From the NCBI RefSeq assembly GCF_000426645.1, contig NZ_AUFT01000011.1:213344-277343 (forward strand): 64,000 nucleotides of DNA. Direction: 5' to 3'. A program made the translations under genes and the position numbers. The notes under the pieces are model-generated. The model was not told the origin of the DNA. It made no database searches and worked only from the letters and a program-made list of their open reading frames with translations. The DNA is from Nakamurella lactea DSM 19367. GTDB taxonomy: Bacteria > Actinomycetota > Actinomycetes > Mycobacteriales > Nakamurellaceae. The number at the start of each line of letters is the position of its first letter. Within the stretch, counting starts at the first letter, position 1. Positions 44,907 through 54,022 of this stretch are shown in pieces.

Positions 44907-46679
44907 TCATCCAGTGGTCGACGCCGTCAGCCTGGTCAGTCGCAGTTGCAACCAGCTGACCAGAACGGTGTCCGGGTCGGTCAGGTCGAGGCCGAGCAGT
45001 TCTTCGGCGCGGCGAATGCGGTAGCGCACGGTGTTCTCGTGCACGGTGAGCCGTTGGGCGGTGCGGGCGATATCGCCCATCGTGCCCAGATAGGTCAGCA
45101 CTGTGTCGACATAGGGTGTGCCGCCGCCGGCGTCGGTGTCCAGCAGGCGCTGGACGGCAGGCAGCAGCATGCCATCGCCCAGCGGCAGGTGATCGGCGAC
45201 GGCCAACAGCGCGACCGTCTGCTGAACGTCCTCGACCGCCGCGACCATCGACTCGGGATCCGGCGCCCTGCCGAACGCGCCGGCCGGTCGGGTCGGGGGG
45301 CCGTCGGGCGTACGCTCCTGCGGCCGCCGATCCTCCGGCCGTCGATCCTCCGGCAGTCGACCGGCGGTGCCGGGTGGCCGGCGCAGCACCCGCAGTACCC
45401 GGTCGGCACTGTGCCTGGACGCGGGGATCCTCGAGGTATCGGCCGCGACCGGGCCGATGCCGACGAACAGGTCGAGATCGGTGGAACGCCTGGCGGTGGA
45501 AACGATGTCGACCGCCAGCCGGCGTAACCGGTTCGGCTGGGCCGGCCGGCCCAGTTCGTGCGTCGGGCCGGTCTCCGGCAGCAGGGCGTACACGGTGCCG
45601 TCGATGGTGACGCACAACGCCCGCGGGTCCCAGCCGTCGCAGAACAGCGTGACCAGGTCGACGATCCGGGCCGGAACGGAGGGCGCGACGTCGGCGCCGA
45701 CGGTGGCCGCGATGGCCAGGATGCGGCTCGGCGTGTCGGGCGCCAGGCCCAGTTCGGACCGTCCGGGGCTGTCCGAACCCTGCCCGCTGAGCAGATCGCG
45801 CAGCACCTCGGTGCGCCGGAGCCGGTCCGGGTCGCGGTGACTGCGGAGCCGCAGTAGGTGCAGTTCGGCGACCTTGCCGGCCTCGCTGAGAATCTCCAGG
45901 GCGTTCGGTGCGACCGGCGGACGGTCGCTGATCACCCAGAGGATCCCGAGCGGTCGACGGCCGGCCCACAGACCGACGGCCATCCTGGCGGCGTGGTCGG
46001 GTGCCGGCGACGGGTAGGAGATCGGGCCGTCGTGAGCGAAAACTGCTTGGTATTCCTCGTGATTGGTCGGCCGGTCCGGCGTCTGGCGACCCAGGATCGC
46101 GCTCCGGCGAACCTGGTCGATGTCCTGTTCGGGCAGGTTGGAATAGGCCAACACCCGGCCGTGCGGGTCCTCGATGGTCAATGCCCCGCCGACCGCCGCG
46201 GCGATCGCATTGGCCAGTGAGAACAGATCGCCGAGGCCGGCGGAGGCGAACCTTCCGGTCGGCGGCCCGACGGTGGGGGTGGCGCCGCCGAGCAGCGCAT
46301 CCAGGTGGCGCCACGACATATCGTCCGGAGTGGTCAGCAGCGCGACACCGGCGGCGCCGGCAGCCATGGCCAAGTCGGCGGTCGGCGTTCCGAACGACTT
46401 GACCACCACTGCTGCGTACCCGGCCGCGCCGGCCGCCTCGATGGCCCGGATGGTCTGCCGGCCGCCCGCGCCCGTGGCCAGCAGGATCCCGTCCGGCCGA
46501 TCGGGAATCGGCTCACCCGGCCCGGCCACCACGGTCTCGGCGGTCGGCACGTCCAGGCCGACCGGCGCCGCAACGATGTCCAGCACCCGGATGCCCAGGT
46601 GCTCCAGGATGTGGCCGAGGGAGGGCCGGGACGGCCAGTCGTCGGGCTGATCATCCGGCTGATCGGTGGCGGTCGTCAT
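44907..46679 (-). CDS. PucR-family transcriptional regulator
   Basis: The 590-residue product has an N-terminal PucR sensing domain (about 20-150), a GAF- or CdaR-like middle part (about 150-400), a Pro/Arg-rich insert with a repeated EDRRP, and the C-terminal PucR helix-turn-helix (about 535-585: MGDIARTAQRLTVHENTVRYRIRRAEELLG). Members control purine, amine or amide catabolism according to a small-molecule ligand. Flanked by an amidohydrolase behind it and an M14 peptidase gene divergent from it, it is the obvious regulator of this block. TACAGT (46687-46692) 7 nt before the ATG suggests a leaderless start. Confidence 0.88.
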   Translation of the reverse strand: MTTATDQPDDQPDDWPSRPSLGHILEHLGIRVLDIVAAPVGLDVPTAETVVAGPGEPIPDRPDGILLATGAGGRQTIRAIEAAGAAGYAAVVVKSFGTPTADLAMAAGAAGVALLTTPDDMSWRHLDALLGGATPTVGPPTGRFASAGLGDLFSLANAIAAAVGGALTIEDPHGRVLAYSNLPEQDIDQVRRSAILGRQTPDRPTNHEEYQAVFAHDGPISYPSPAPDHAARMAVGLWAGRRPLGILWVISDRPPVAPNALEILSEAGKVAELHLLRLRSHRDPDRLRRTEVLRDLLSGQGSDSPGRSELGLAPDTPSRILAIAATVGADVAPSVPARIVDLVTLFCDGWDPRALCVTIDGTVYALLPETGPTHELGRPAQPNRLRRLAVDIVSTARRSTDLDLFVGIGPVAADTSRIPASRHSADRVLRVLRRPPGTAGRLPEDRRPEDRRPQERTPDGPPTRPAGAFGRAPDPESMVAAVEDVQQTVALLAVADHLPLGDGMLLPAVQRLLDTDAGGGTPYVDTVLTYLGTMGDIARTAQRLTVHENTVRYRIRRAEELLGLDLTDPDTVLVSWLQLRLTRLTASTTG

Positions 46680-46686
46680 CAGCCGA

Positions 46687-46692
46687 ACTGTA
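46687..46692 (-). promoter_or_regulatory. -10 hexamer, leaderless start of pucR-type gene
   Basis: TACAGT on the minus strand, 7 nt before the ATG at 46679. Confidence 0.45.
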
Positions 46693-46827
46693 GCGCCGCC
46701 TTGTAGGAACCAACAGGGAGCAACGAGAAGGTTCTCAGCCGGCGGCAGTGTGCGGACCGTCTGCCGGCGGCCAGACTGGCCTCACGGTGCGGACGGCGCG
46801 CCGGCGCAGGGAGCGGTGGGAGTCTCG

Positions 46828-48201
46828 ATGGACCAGTGGATCAGCGGGCAGATGGCGACGGTGCCGGAATACGACCGGTTCGCCGGCGCCGACGAGCTCG
46901 AGCGACAGCTGACCGAAGTGGCGGCAGAATTCCCGGACGTCGCCGTTCGCCGCCGGATCGCCACCTCCCGGCTCGGCGATCCGATCCACGCACTGCAGGT
47001 CGGCGAGGGCGATCGGCAGGCACTGGTGTTCGCGTTGCCGCACCCGAACGAGCCGGTCGGGGGATTGACCGCGGTGCATCTGGCGCGCCAGCTGTGTGCG
47101 GATCCGGAGCTGCGACGGCGGATCGGTCTGCGATTCACCATTGTCGGCTGTATCGACCCGGACGGGCTTCGACTCAACGAAGGCTGGCTCGCCGGTCCGT
47201 TCACCCGGACGCACTACGCGCGGCACTTCTTCCGGCCGGCCGGCGACCGACAGGTGGAGTGGACATTCCCGGTCGACTACCACGACTACTACTTCGATGC
47301 GGTGCTGCCGGAGACCGCGGGCCTGGTCCGGCTGATCGATGAGCTCCGGCCGGAGTTCATGGTCTCGCTGCACAACAGTGAACTCGGCGGTGCCTACTAC
47401 TACCTGTCCCGCCCGATGCCCGAGCTGTACCCGGTGCTGCAGGAGATCCCGGAGTCGGTCGGTTTGCCGCTGGATCGAGGCGAGCCGGAGTCGCCGGAGA
47501 TTCCCCGGCTGGCCGACGGAATCTTCCAGGGCCTGGGATTCAAACCGATCTACGACGCGCTGCAGCAGTCCGGCTCCGACCTGAGCGTGTTGCGGGGCGG
47601 TGACGGCTCAGGTGGATATGCCGCTCGGTACGGCACGCTCACCCTGTTCTCCGAGGTTCCGTACTGGCATCATCCGGCCAGTTCCGACGCCTCGCCGGCC
47701 GGCCAGGGATATCTCGAGCTGTTGCGGCAGCAGGCGGCCAACACCGGCGAGTTCGCCGAACAACTGCAGCGGATCCTGGGCGCCGCCGAACCGGTGCTGT
47801 CGGCGCAGGATTCCCCGTTTCTGGCGGCGAGCCGCTACTTCGTCCCGGGGATGGTCTCGTTGCACGAGAGCATCTTGCGTCGGATCGACGACCCGGTCAA
47901 CGACCGTCCGGCGACCATCGCCGAAGAGTTCTCGTTGATGGACCAGGTGCGCTCGTTCCGCCTACGGTTCGGCGGGATGTTGTTGCAGACACTGGACGGC
48001 GAGCTCGCGGTCGGCAATCAGGCGAAGGCGATCCGGGAGGGCCGGCTCGAACTCGCGGCACTGTTCCAGACCTGGTGCGCAGAGGCGGACGAGATCGAGA
48101 AGCAGGTCAGGACGCTGCCGATCCGCAGTCTGGTCGCCACCCAGTACGGCGCCATCCTCGCGACCGCCGACGGGCTGGCCGGCCCCCGGACCGACCGGTG
48201 A
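46828..48201 (+). CDS. M14-type zinc carboxypeptidase
   Basis: The 457-residue product has an M14 metal motif, LPHPNEPVGG (H-x2-E), near residue 71. The third ligand is in VSLHNSELGGAYYY near 185, after RLNEGWLAGPFTR, where the substrate carboxylate-binding Arg and Asn sit in the family. No signal peptide is seen, so it is probably cytosolic. It would remove C-terminal residues from peptides. The ATG at 46828 has GGTGGGAG 5 nt upstream. It overlaps the esterase gene by GTGA and is divergent from the PucR gene. Confidence 0.82.
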   Translation: MDQWISGQMATVPEYDRFAGADELERQLTEVAAEFPDVAVRRRIATSRLGDPIHALQVGEGDRQALVFALPHPNEPVGGLTAVHLARQLCADPELRRRIGLRFTIVGCIDPDGLRLNEGWLAGPFTRTHYARHFFRPAGDRQVEWTFPVDYHDYYFDAVLPETAGLVRLIDELRPEFMVSLHNSELGGAYYYLSRPMPELYPVLQEIPESVGLPLDRGEPESPEIPRLADGIFQGLGFKPIYDALQQSGSDLSVLRGGDGSGGYAARYGTLTLFSEVPYWHHPASSDASPAGQGYLELLRQQAANTGEFAEQLQRILGAAEPVLSAQDSPFLAASRYFVPGMVSLHESILRRIDDPVNDRPATIAEEFSLMDQVRSFRLRFGGMLLQTLDGELAVGNQAKAIREGRLELAALFQTWCAEADEIEKQVRTLPIRSLVATQYGAILATADGLAGPRTDR

Positions 48202-49496
48202 GCGTTCCGGGGCCCGTGGCCGCCGAGCAGGGCCAGCAGCCGATGGCGCCGCGGATAGCACGGCTGGCCGCCGAACTTGCCACCGCCGGCCGGGCCGGCA
48301 GAGCCGCTGTGTTACAGGCATTCTGGGACGAGGTCGCGGCTGCCGGGACACCGTTGGTGGAACCGGCCGAACCGGACCAGCACTGGGTGACGTTCCTCTG
48401 GCGCCGTGGTGTCGACGACGTCGGCCTGCCGGAACCGGTGGTCCCGGTGATGGTGATGGGCGGCCCCGCGCTGTGGTGGCAGTTGCCACAGAACGTCCTG
48501 CAGCCCCTCCCGGGTTCCGATCTGCTGTTCCGTAGCTACCGGGCGGGCTCGGATCTGCGAGGTCGGTACGTGCTGGCTCCTGGCGACCCGCTGACCGACC
48601 TGCCGGCGGCCGGAACACCTGCCGCGGTCGTCAGATCCGCCCGGTTCCAACCGGACTCGCGGAACACGGCACCCTGGGAGCTGCCGGCCGACGACCCGCT
48701 GCGGCCGTCGATCACCTACTCGACCTTCGCCCTGCCGTCGGCCACCGCGGCGCCCTGGGTCGGTACCGGGGCGGCGGCGCCGGCCGGCGCCGTTCGGTGC
48801 GATCGGGTCAGCAGCTCGATTCTCGGCAACACCAGACGGGTGTGGACCTACCAGCCGCCGGGCGGGCGGGACTCGCAGTTGCTGCTGGTGATGCTCGACG
48901 GCCGGGACTGGATGGAATGGGTACCGCTGACGGAGACTCTGGATCGGCTGATCGCCGACGGCGGGTTGCCGCCGATCGCGGTGGTGGCACCGGAATCGCT
49001 GGACACCGCGACCAGATATGCGGAGCTGACCTGCCGGGACGAGTTCACCGGCTTCCTGACCGATGAACTGCTGCCGTGGGCCGGCGGCCGGGTGCCGGTA
49101 CCGTCCGATCCCGCCCGGATCGCCCTGCACGGCATGAGTTTCGGTGGACTGGCCGCGATGTCGGCCGGCTGGTCCCGACCCGATGTGTTCGGCACCGTGC
49201 TGAGCCAGTCCGGATCGTTCTGGTGGACGGGTTGGGATGCGCCGCCCGGATCACCCGAGCTGGTTCCGCAGCGGTTCGCCGACTCGGAGCGCCGGCCGTT
49301 GCGGGTGAGTCTGGACATCGGTCGTCACGAAGGCGAGGCCATGGCGGACAGCCACGCCCTGATGGCACAGACGCTCCGCCGGCGTGGATACGAGCTGCGA
49401 ACCCACGAATTCAACGGCGGCCACGATCTCGGCTGCTGGATCTGTGAACTGCCGGCCGCGTTGCGCTGGTGGGCACCGCCGACGCCGGCCCGGTAG
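48198..49496 (+). CDS. Enterochelin-esterase-like alpha/beta hydrolase
   Basis: The 432-residue product has a beta-rich N-terminal domain (about 40-200: LWRRGVDDVGLPEPVVPVMVMGG, WELPADDPLRPS), as in Fes. The esterase domain (about 210-430) has the nucleophile GMSFGGLAA near residue 312, an Asp in SLDIGRHEG, and the His in GGHDLGCW near 415. Fes releases iron by hydrolysing siderophore esters. No siderophore genes are near, so ester or peptide substrates other than enterobactin are possible. Translation is coupled to the M14 peptidase by GTGA. Confidence 0.85.
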   Translation: MSVPGPVAAEQGQQPMAPRIARLAAELATAGRAGRAAVLQAFWDEVAAAGTPLVEPAEPDQHWVTFLWRRGVDDVGLPEPVVPVMVMGGPALWWQLPQNVLQPLPGSDLLFRSYRAGSDLRGRYVLAPGDPLTDLPAAGTPAAVVRSARFQPDSRNTAPWELPADDPLRPSITYSTFALPSATAAPWVGTGAAAPAGAVRCDRVSSSILGNTRRVWTYQPPGGRDSQLLLVMLDGRDWMEWVPLTETLDRLIADGGLPPIAVVAPESLDTATRYAELTCRDEFTGFLTDELLPWAGGRVPVPSDPARIALHGMSFGGLAAMSAGWSRPDVFGTVLSQSGSFWWTGWDAPPGSPELVPQRFADSERRPLRVSLDIGRHEGEAMADSHALMAQTLRRRGYELRTHEFNGGHDLGCWICELPAALRWWAPPTPAR

Positions 49497-49504
49497 CCGC
49501 TGCG

Positions 49505-49575
49505 CCGGTCGTCCGTCAGCCGGTCGTCCGTCAGCCGTTGTCCGTCAGCCGTTGTCCGTCAGCCCAGTCCGTCAG
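49505..49575 (+). repeat. Five-copy CCGTCAG minisatellite after the esterase gene
   Basis: Units of 13-15 bp (CCGGTCGTCCGTCAG twice, CCGTTGTCCGTCAG twice, CCCAGTCCGTCAG once) begin 8 bp after the esterase stop and lie between two convergent genes. On the minus strand each unit reads CTGACGG. Confidence 0.9.
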
Positions 49576-49629
49576 CCCGTTGTTCGCCAGACTGGTTGCT
49601 GTCGGCCCGATTCGGCTGTCAGGCGACGC

Positions 49630-50805
49630 TCAGCCGAACACCCGGCGGCCGGCGACGAATGCCGCCCGCACCCGGCTCGCCAGTTCGAACGGGTCGCCCG
49701 TCCAGACGCACAGGTCGGCCTGCAGCCCGACCGCCAGCGAGCCCACCCGGTCGTCGATTCCCAGTGCCCTTGCCGGGTGCATGGTCAGCGCCCTGAGGGC
49801 GACCTCGGCCGGTAGCCCCGCCGCGACGGCCAGCCCGGCCTGCACCCTGGCCAGTTCGATCGGGACCACCGGATGGTCGGTGACCAAGGAGATCTCGACG
49901 CCGGCGGCGGCCAGAATCGCGGCATTGGCGAATGAACGGTTGCGCAGCTCGACCTTGCCCCGGCCGACGATCAACGGGCCGAGCAGTACGGGAATGTTCC
50001 GTTCGGCCAGCAGGTCGGCGAGCAGGTGGGCCTCGGTGCCGTGGTCGACGATCAACCGGTAGCCGAACTCGTCGGCGAGCCGAACGGCAGTGGCGATGTC
50101 GTCGGCGCGATGCACGTGTTGACGCCACGGCAGCTCCCCGGCGAGCACCGCCATCAGCGCCCGCCGGCCGAGGTCGGTGGGCGCCGGGTCGCCGGCGGCC
50201 ACCCGGTCCAGATCGGCCGCCGCGTCGGTGAGCGCCTGCCGGATCACCGCAGCCACGCCCATCCGGGTGGACGGGAGCTGCTGCCGGTCGCCGTAGGCCT
50301 TCTTGGGATTCTCACCCAGCGCCGATTTCAGACCGGCGGGGGATCGCAGCACCATCTGTTCCACCGTCCGGCCGACGGTCCGCAGGGCCGCCGACTGACC
50401 GCCGATCGGGTTGCAGGAGCCGGGATTCACCCCGACCGCGAGGACACCGCCGGCCACCGCGTCGGCGAATGCGATGTCGGCCGGGTTGACGGCGTCGATC
50501 GCCCGCAACTGCGCAGTGACCGGTGCGGTCGCCTCGTCGTGATCGTCGCCCGCCCAGCCGACGCCCTCCTCCAAGGTGCCGATGTGGGTGTGCGCGTCGA
50601 TGAACCCCGGCAACACCCAGCAGCCGGCCGCGTCGATCATTGTCGCGCCGTCGGGCCGGCGAGTGCCCCGATCGCCGACCGCACTGATCAGACCGTGCTC
50701 GATCACCAGCACCCCGTCGTCGATCGGATCCGAACTGATCGGGACCAGCCGGGCTCCGGTGATGATCACCGGGCCGTCGGGAGCTACCGGGTATGACGGG
50801 ATCAT
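49630..50805 (-). CDS. Imidazolonepropionase-like amidohydrolase
   Basis: The 391-residue product has the metal motif GFIDAHTHIG near residue 70, then EFGYRLIVDHGTEAHLLADLL near 235, LLGPLIVGRG near 262, a Lys/Asp region with VTDHPVVPIE near 296, and TMHPARALGIDDRVGSLAVGLQADLCVW at the end. This pattern is that of amidohydrolases described as imidazolonepropionase- or prolidase-like. Many of these cleave dipeptides (X-Pro) or cyclic amides; the substrate here is unknown. AAGGAA lies about 9 nt before the ATG. It is divergent from the dipeptide transporter operon. Confidence 0.8.
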   Translation of the reverse strand: MIPSYPVAPDGPVIITGARLVPISSDPIDDGVLVIEHGLISAVGDRGTRRPDGATMIDAAGCWVLPGFIDAHTHIGTLEEGVGWAGDDHDEATAPVTAQLRAIDAVNPADIAFADAVAGGVLAVGVNPGSCNPIGGQSAALRTVGRTVEQMVLRSPAGLKSALGENPKKAYGDRQQLPSTRMGVAAVIRQALTDAAADLDRVAAGDPAPTDLGRRALMAVLAGELPWRQHVHRADDIATAVRLADEFGYRLIVDHGTEAHLLADLLAERNIPVLLGPLIVGRGKVELRNRSFANAAILAAAGVEISLVTDHPVVPIELARVQAGLAVAAGLPAEVALRALTMHPARALGIDDRVGSLAVGLQADLCVWTGDPFELASRVRAAFVAGRRVFG

Positions 50806-51237
50806 GGTGGTGCGTTCCTTCCCTCGGGTACGGCGCCATCATCTCCGGCAGGGTGCTGGCCGGGCATCGTGGACCGGTGCAGATCGGGCGGTCAGCATTG
50901 TCGTATCCGACAGCGTGCGGCCGCCGACCGCCGGCCGGCCCTGGCGGGCTGTCCCCGGGACGACGGACTACGACCCGCATCCGGTGGCCCGAGCTGCGCC
51001 GGCGGCGTCCAGGTTCGGGCAGCTGCCGGCCCCGGGTTGTAGGGAGTCACAATGCCGCGGCCCAAACTCTGCGAGGGCCGACGATGCCCGGGTGACCGGC
51101 AACGCCCACCCTTGGAACACACCGATCTACTTCCATCGACTGATGGCCACCTGGCATTCTGCGAGCGCCGACGTCCGCACCACCCCGCTCTTGCCCCGGC
51201 AGCATCATGGGGCATCCAGTCATCGAGGAGACGCCCC
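50806..51237. other. Intergenic region between amidohydrolase and dppA-type operon
   Basis: No gene was found in these 432 bp. The clearest element is a 14-bp inverted repeat TGTCGTATCCGACA at 50899-50912, of the size and form used by GntR/FadR-type repressors. GAGGAG at 51225-51230 is the ribosome-binding site of the transporter operon. No riboswitch or terminator was recognised. Confidence 0.5.
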
Positions 51238-53016
51238 ATGATTACCACCGTCCCGAGGATCAGCAGGCGCCTCGGTCGCCGGACAGCAGCAGTCGGCGTC
51301 CTCGCGGCCGCCGCGCTGCTGCTGGCCTCCTGTTCCGGATCCGGCACCGACTCCGCCAGCACCTCGACCGATCCGGCCGGCGCCGCTGCCTCGTCCACCG
51401 AGCCGGCCACCGGCAGCACGAGTGAGCCGAGCGCGAGCGACACCTCCGGCTCCGGATCGGCCACCACCGGTGCGACCGGTGGCGACACGTCCGCGGCCAA
51501 CGGCGGCCAGGGCGCACCGAGCGGGTCCTTCAGCATCGGTGTCAACTCGTTCTTCCTGACCCACCTGATGCCCGGCTTCTCCGACGGCACGAACATCAGC
51601 AACGCGCTGTTCACCCCGTTGACCCGCTACGACGCGGCGAAGGGCGAGCTGGTCGACGCCGTCGCCAAGTCGATCGAGACCACGGACCAGAAGAACTGGA
51701 CGATCGTGCTCAACGACGGCTGGACGTTCCACGACGGCGAGCCGGTGACGGCACAGTCGTTCGCGGACTCCTGGAACGCCAGTGCGGATCCGAAGAATGC
51801 GATGACCGCCAACTCGTTGATGAACATCTTCGCCGGCTACACCGCGATGAACCCGGCGAAGGGCGACAAGGCGACGGCGACCACCCTGTCCGGCGTCAAG
51901 GTGGTGGACGAACACACCCTGAAGGTGACGTTGGCCTCGCCCAACGCTTTCTTCCCCAGCCTGCTCGCCTCGTCGGGCATGGCGCCGATCCCGCCCAGTG
52001 CCGCCAAGGACTTCGCGGCCTTCGACCTCAACCCGATCGGCAACGGTCCGTTCAAGGTGGCCGAGGGCGGGATGAAGGCCGGTGACACCCAGCTGGTGCT
52101 CGAGGCGTACCCGGGCTACGCCGGCGAACAGAAGGCGAAGGTGGAGTCGATCACGGTGAAGGCGTATCAGGACACCACTGCCGTCTACACCGATTTCCAG
52201 GCCGGAGCCATCGATCTGGCTCTGGTCGACGGCAACGACCTGGCTTCCGCGAAGACCGAGTTCCCCGACCAGCTGGTCGACGTCGCATATCCGGCAGTCG
52301 TCACCCTCGGGTTCCCGACCTGGGACCCGCGGTTCGACAACCCCAAGCTTCGGCAGGCCCTGTCGATGGCGGTCGACCGGCAGTCGATCGTCGACGCGCT
52401 GCTCAAGGGCAACGGCACCGCAGCCACCGGGCTGGCACCCGAGTCGTTGCCCGGCGGCGGCCTGAAGGACTGTGCCGCATGCACCTTCGACGTCGAGAAG
52501 GCGAAATCGCTGCTCGCCGAGGCCGGCGGCTTCAGCGGATCGATCACCCTGTACACCTACACCGACCCGACGAACCAGGCGGTGACGGACGCGATCGCCA
52601 ACATGTGGCGGACGAACCTCGGCATCGATGCCACCACGGAGACCCAGGAGATCGGACAGCTGTACAAGAACTTCAGTGCGCAGTCGCTCAAGGGAGCCTT
52701 CGTCGTCTATGCCGGAACCAACATCCCACACCTGTACGGGTTGCTGAACTCGTTGTTCACCAAGGGATCCGCGCTGAACACGACCGGCTACTCCAACGAG
52801 AAGCTGACCACCTTGCTCAGCGATGCGCTGGCGGCGAGCTCGACCGAGGTGTTCAACCAGAAGGTGACCGAAGCGTCCGGCGTGGCGATGGCCGACATGC
52901 GGTCCGTCCCGCTCTACCACCCGACCGGCGCGCTGCTGCACGCCACGAAGCTCAGTGGGGTCGAGCCGGAACTGCTCGGCGGCGCCAACCTGGCGGCAAT
53001 CTCCGTTACCGGCTGA
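51238..53016 (+). CDS. dppA: Peptide ABC transporter substrate-binding lipoprotein (family 5)
   Basis: The 592-residue product has a lipoprotein signal with lipobox LLASC near residue 29, a Ser/Thr/Gly-rich linker of about 60 residues, and a family 5 binding domain: LTRYDAAKGELVDAVAKSIE, WTFHDGEPVTAQSFADSWN near 160, PIGNGPFKV, and NPKLRQALSMAVDRQSIVDALL near 375. It should capture di- or oligopeptides outside the membrane and deliver them to DppBCDF. First gene of the five-gene run dppABCDF-pepN. Confidence 0.92.
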   Translation: MITTVPRISRRLGRRTAAVGVLAAAALLLASCSGSGTDSASTSTDPAGAAASSTEPATGSTSEPSASDTSGSGSATTGATGGDTSAANGGQGAPSGSFSIGVNSFFLTHLMPGFSDGTNISNALFTPLTRYDAAKGELVDAVAKSIETTDQKNWTIVLNDGWTFHDGEPVTAQSFADSWNASADPKNAMTANSLMNIFAGYTAMNPAKGDKATATTLSGVKVVDEHTLKVTLASPNAFFPSLLASSGMAPIPPSAAKDFAAFDLNPIGNGPFKVAEGGMKAGDTQLVLEAYPGYAGEQKAKVESITVKAYQDTTAVYTDFQAGAIDLALVDGNDLASAKTEFPDQLVDVAYPAVVTLGFPTWDPRFDNPKLRQALSMAVDRQSIVDALLKGNGTAATGLAPESLPGGGLKDCAACTFDVEKAKSLLAEAGGFSGSITLYTYTDPTNQAVTDAIANMWRTNLGIDATTETQEIGQLYKNFSAQSLKGAFVVYAGTNIPHLYGLLNSLFTKGSALNTTGYSNEKLTTLLSDALAASSTEVFNQKVTEASGVAMADMRSVPLYHPTGALLHATKLSGVEPELLGGANLAAISVTG

Positions 53017-53092
53017 GCGGGCGGCACCGCCGCGGGGCGGCCGCCGGACGGAGCCGAGAAGGGGAATCGCGGGCAGGAAGGGAGTAGCGACG

Positions 53093-54022
53093 GTGGTCAG
53101 GTATGTCGTGCGCAGGCTGGTCTACATGGTGCCGGTCCTGCTGGGCACCACCTTCCTGATCTTCCTGGCCGTCTACGCGCTGCCCGGCGACCCGGTGCAG
53201 GCCATCGCCGGTCCCGGACAGGCCGTGGCACCGGCGGTCCGGGCGGCGATCGTGGCCAAGTACCACCTCGACGATCCGCTCCTGCAGCAGTATCTGGCGT
53301 ACATGGGACGGCTGCTGACCGGCGACTTCGGTACCGACCTCAACGGCAAGTCGGTCGGCGCGCTGATCGCCGCGAGTTGGCCGGTGACGGTGAAACTGGG
53401 CCTGACGGCCTGGGTGCTCGGCGGCCTGCTCGGCGTGCTGCTCGGCACCCTTGCCGGGATCCGTTCGGGCGGCTTTCTCGACACGTCCGTGTTGGCGGGC
53501 ACCACGCTGGTCCTCGGCGTGCCGTACTTCGTGACGGCCTACGTGGCGAAGTACGTGTTCGCGGTGAAACTCGGATGGCTTCCGCCGTCCGGGGTCTCCG
53601 ACGGCTGGCCGTTGTCGTACGTGTTGCCCGCGGTCTGCCTGGCGATCTTCCTGGTTCCGGAGATCGCCAGGCTCACCAGGGCGAGTGTGCTGGGCAACCT
53701 GCAGTCTGACTACGTCGACACGGCTATCGCCAAGGGCCTCGGCCGGCGCACCATCGTGGTGCGGCACGTACTGCGGAACTCCCTGCTGCCGGTCGTTTCG
53801 GTGCTGGGCCTGAGCCTGGGGTACCTGATCAGCGGCAGTGTGCTGATCGAGGGCATCTTCAACATGCCGGGCCTGGGATTTGCCGTCTTCCGCGGGATCG
53901 CGCAGCACAACGGTGCGACGGTCGTCGGTATCGGCACCCTGCTCATCCTTGTCTTCCTGCTGCTCAACCTGCTGGTCGATCTGCTCTACGGGATCCTGGA
54001 CCCGAGGATCCGCCTTGTCTGA
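53093..54022 (+). CDS. dppB: Peptide ABC transporter permease (DppB type)
   Basis: The 309-residue product has six membrane helices. The N-terminal VRYVVRRLVYMVPVLLGTTFLIF with ALPGDPVQAI is diagnostic of DppB/OppB. The EAA loop, in YVDTAIAKGLGRRTIVVRHVLRNSLLPV near residue 200, contacts the ATPase. The GTG at 53093 has AGGAAGGGAG 8 nt upstream. It overlaps dppC by 8 bp. Confidence 0.93.
   Translation: MVRYVVRRLVYMVPVLLGTTFLIFLAVYALPGDPVQAIAGPGQAVAPAVRAAIVAKYHLDDPLLQQYLAYMGRLLTGDFGTDLNGKSVGALIAASWPVTVKLGLTAWVLGGLLGVLLGTLAGIRSGGFLDTSVLAGTTLVLGVPYFVTAYVAKYVFAVKLGWLPPSGVSDGWPLSYVLPAVCLAIFLVPEIARLTRASVLGNLQSDYVDTAIAKGLGRRTIVVRHVLRNSLLPVVSVLGLSLGYLISGSVLIEGIFNMPGLGFAVFRGIAQHNGATVVGIGTLLILVFLLLNLLVDLLYGILDPRIRLV

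Noticed and set aside
50806-51237. Riboswitch or attenuator before dppA
   Set aside because: No known conserved blocks were found and no strong hairpin precedes the ribosome-binding site.
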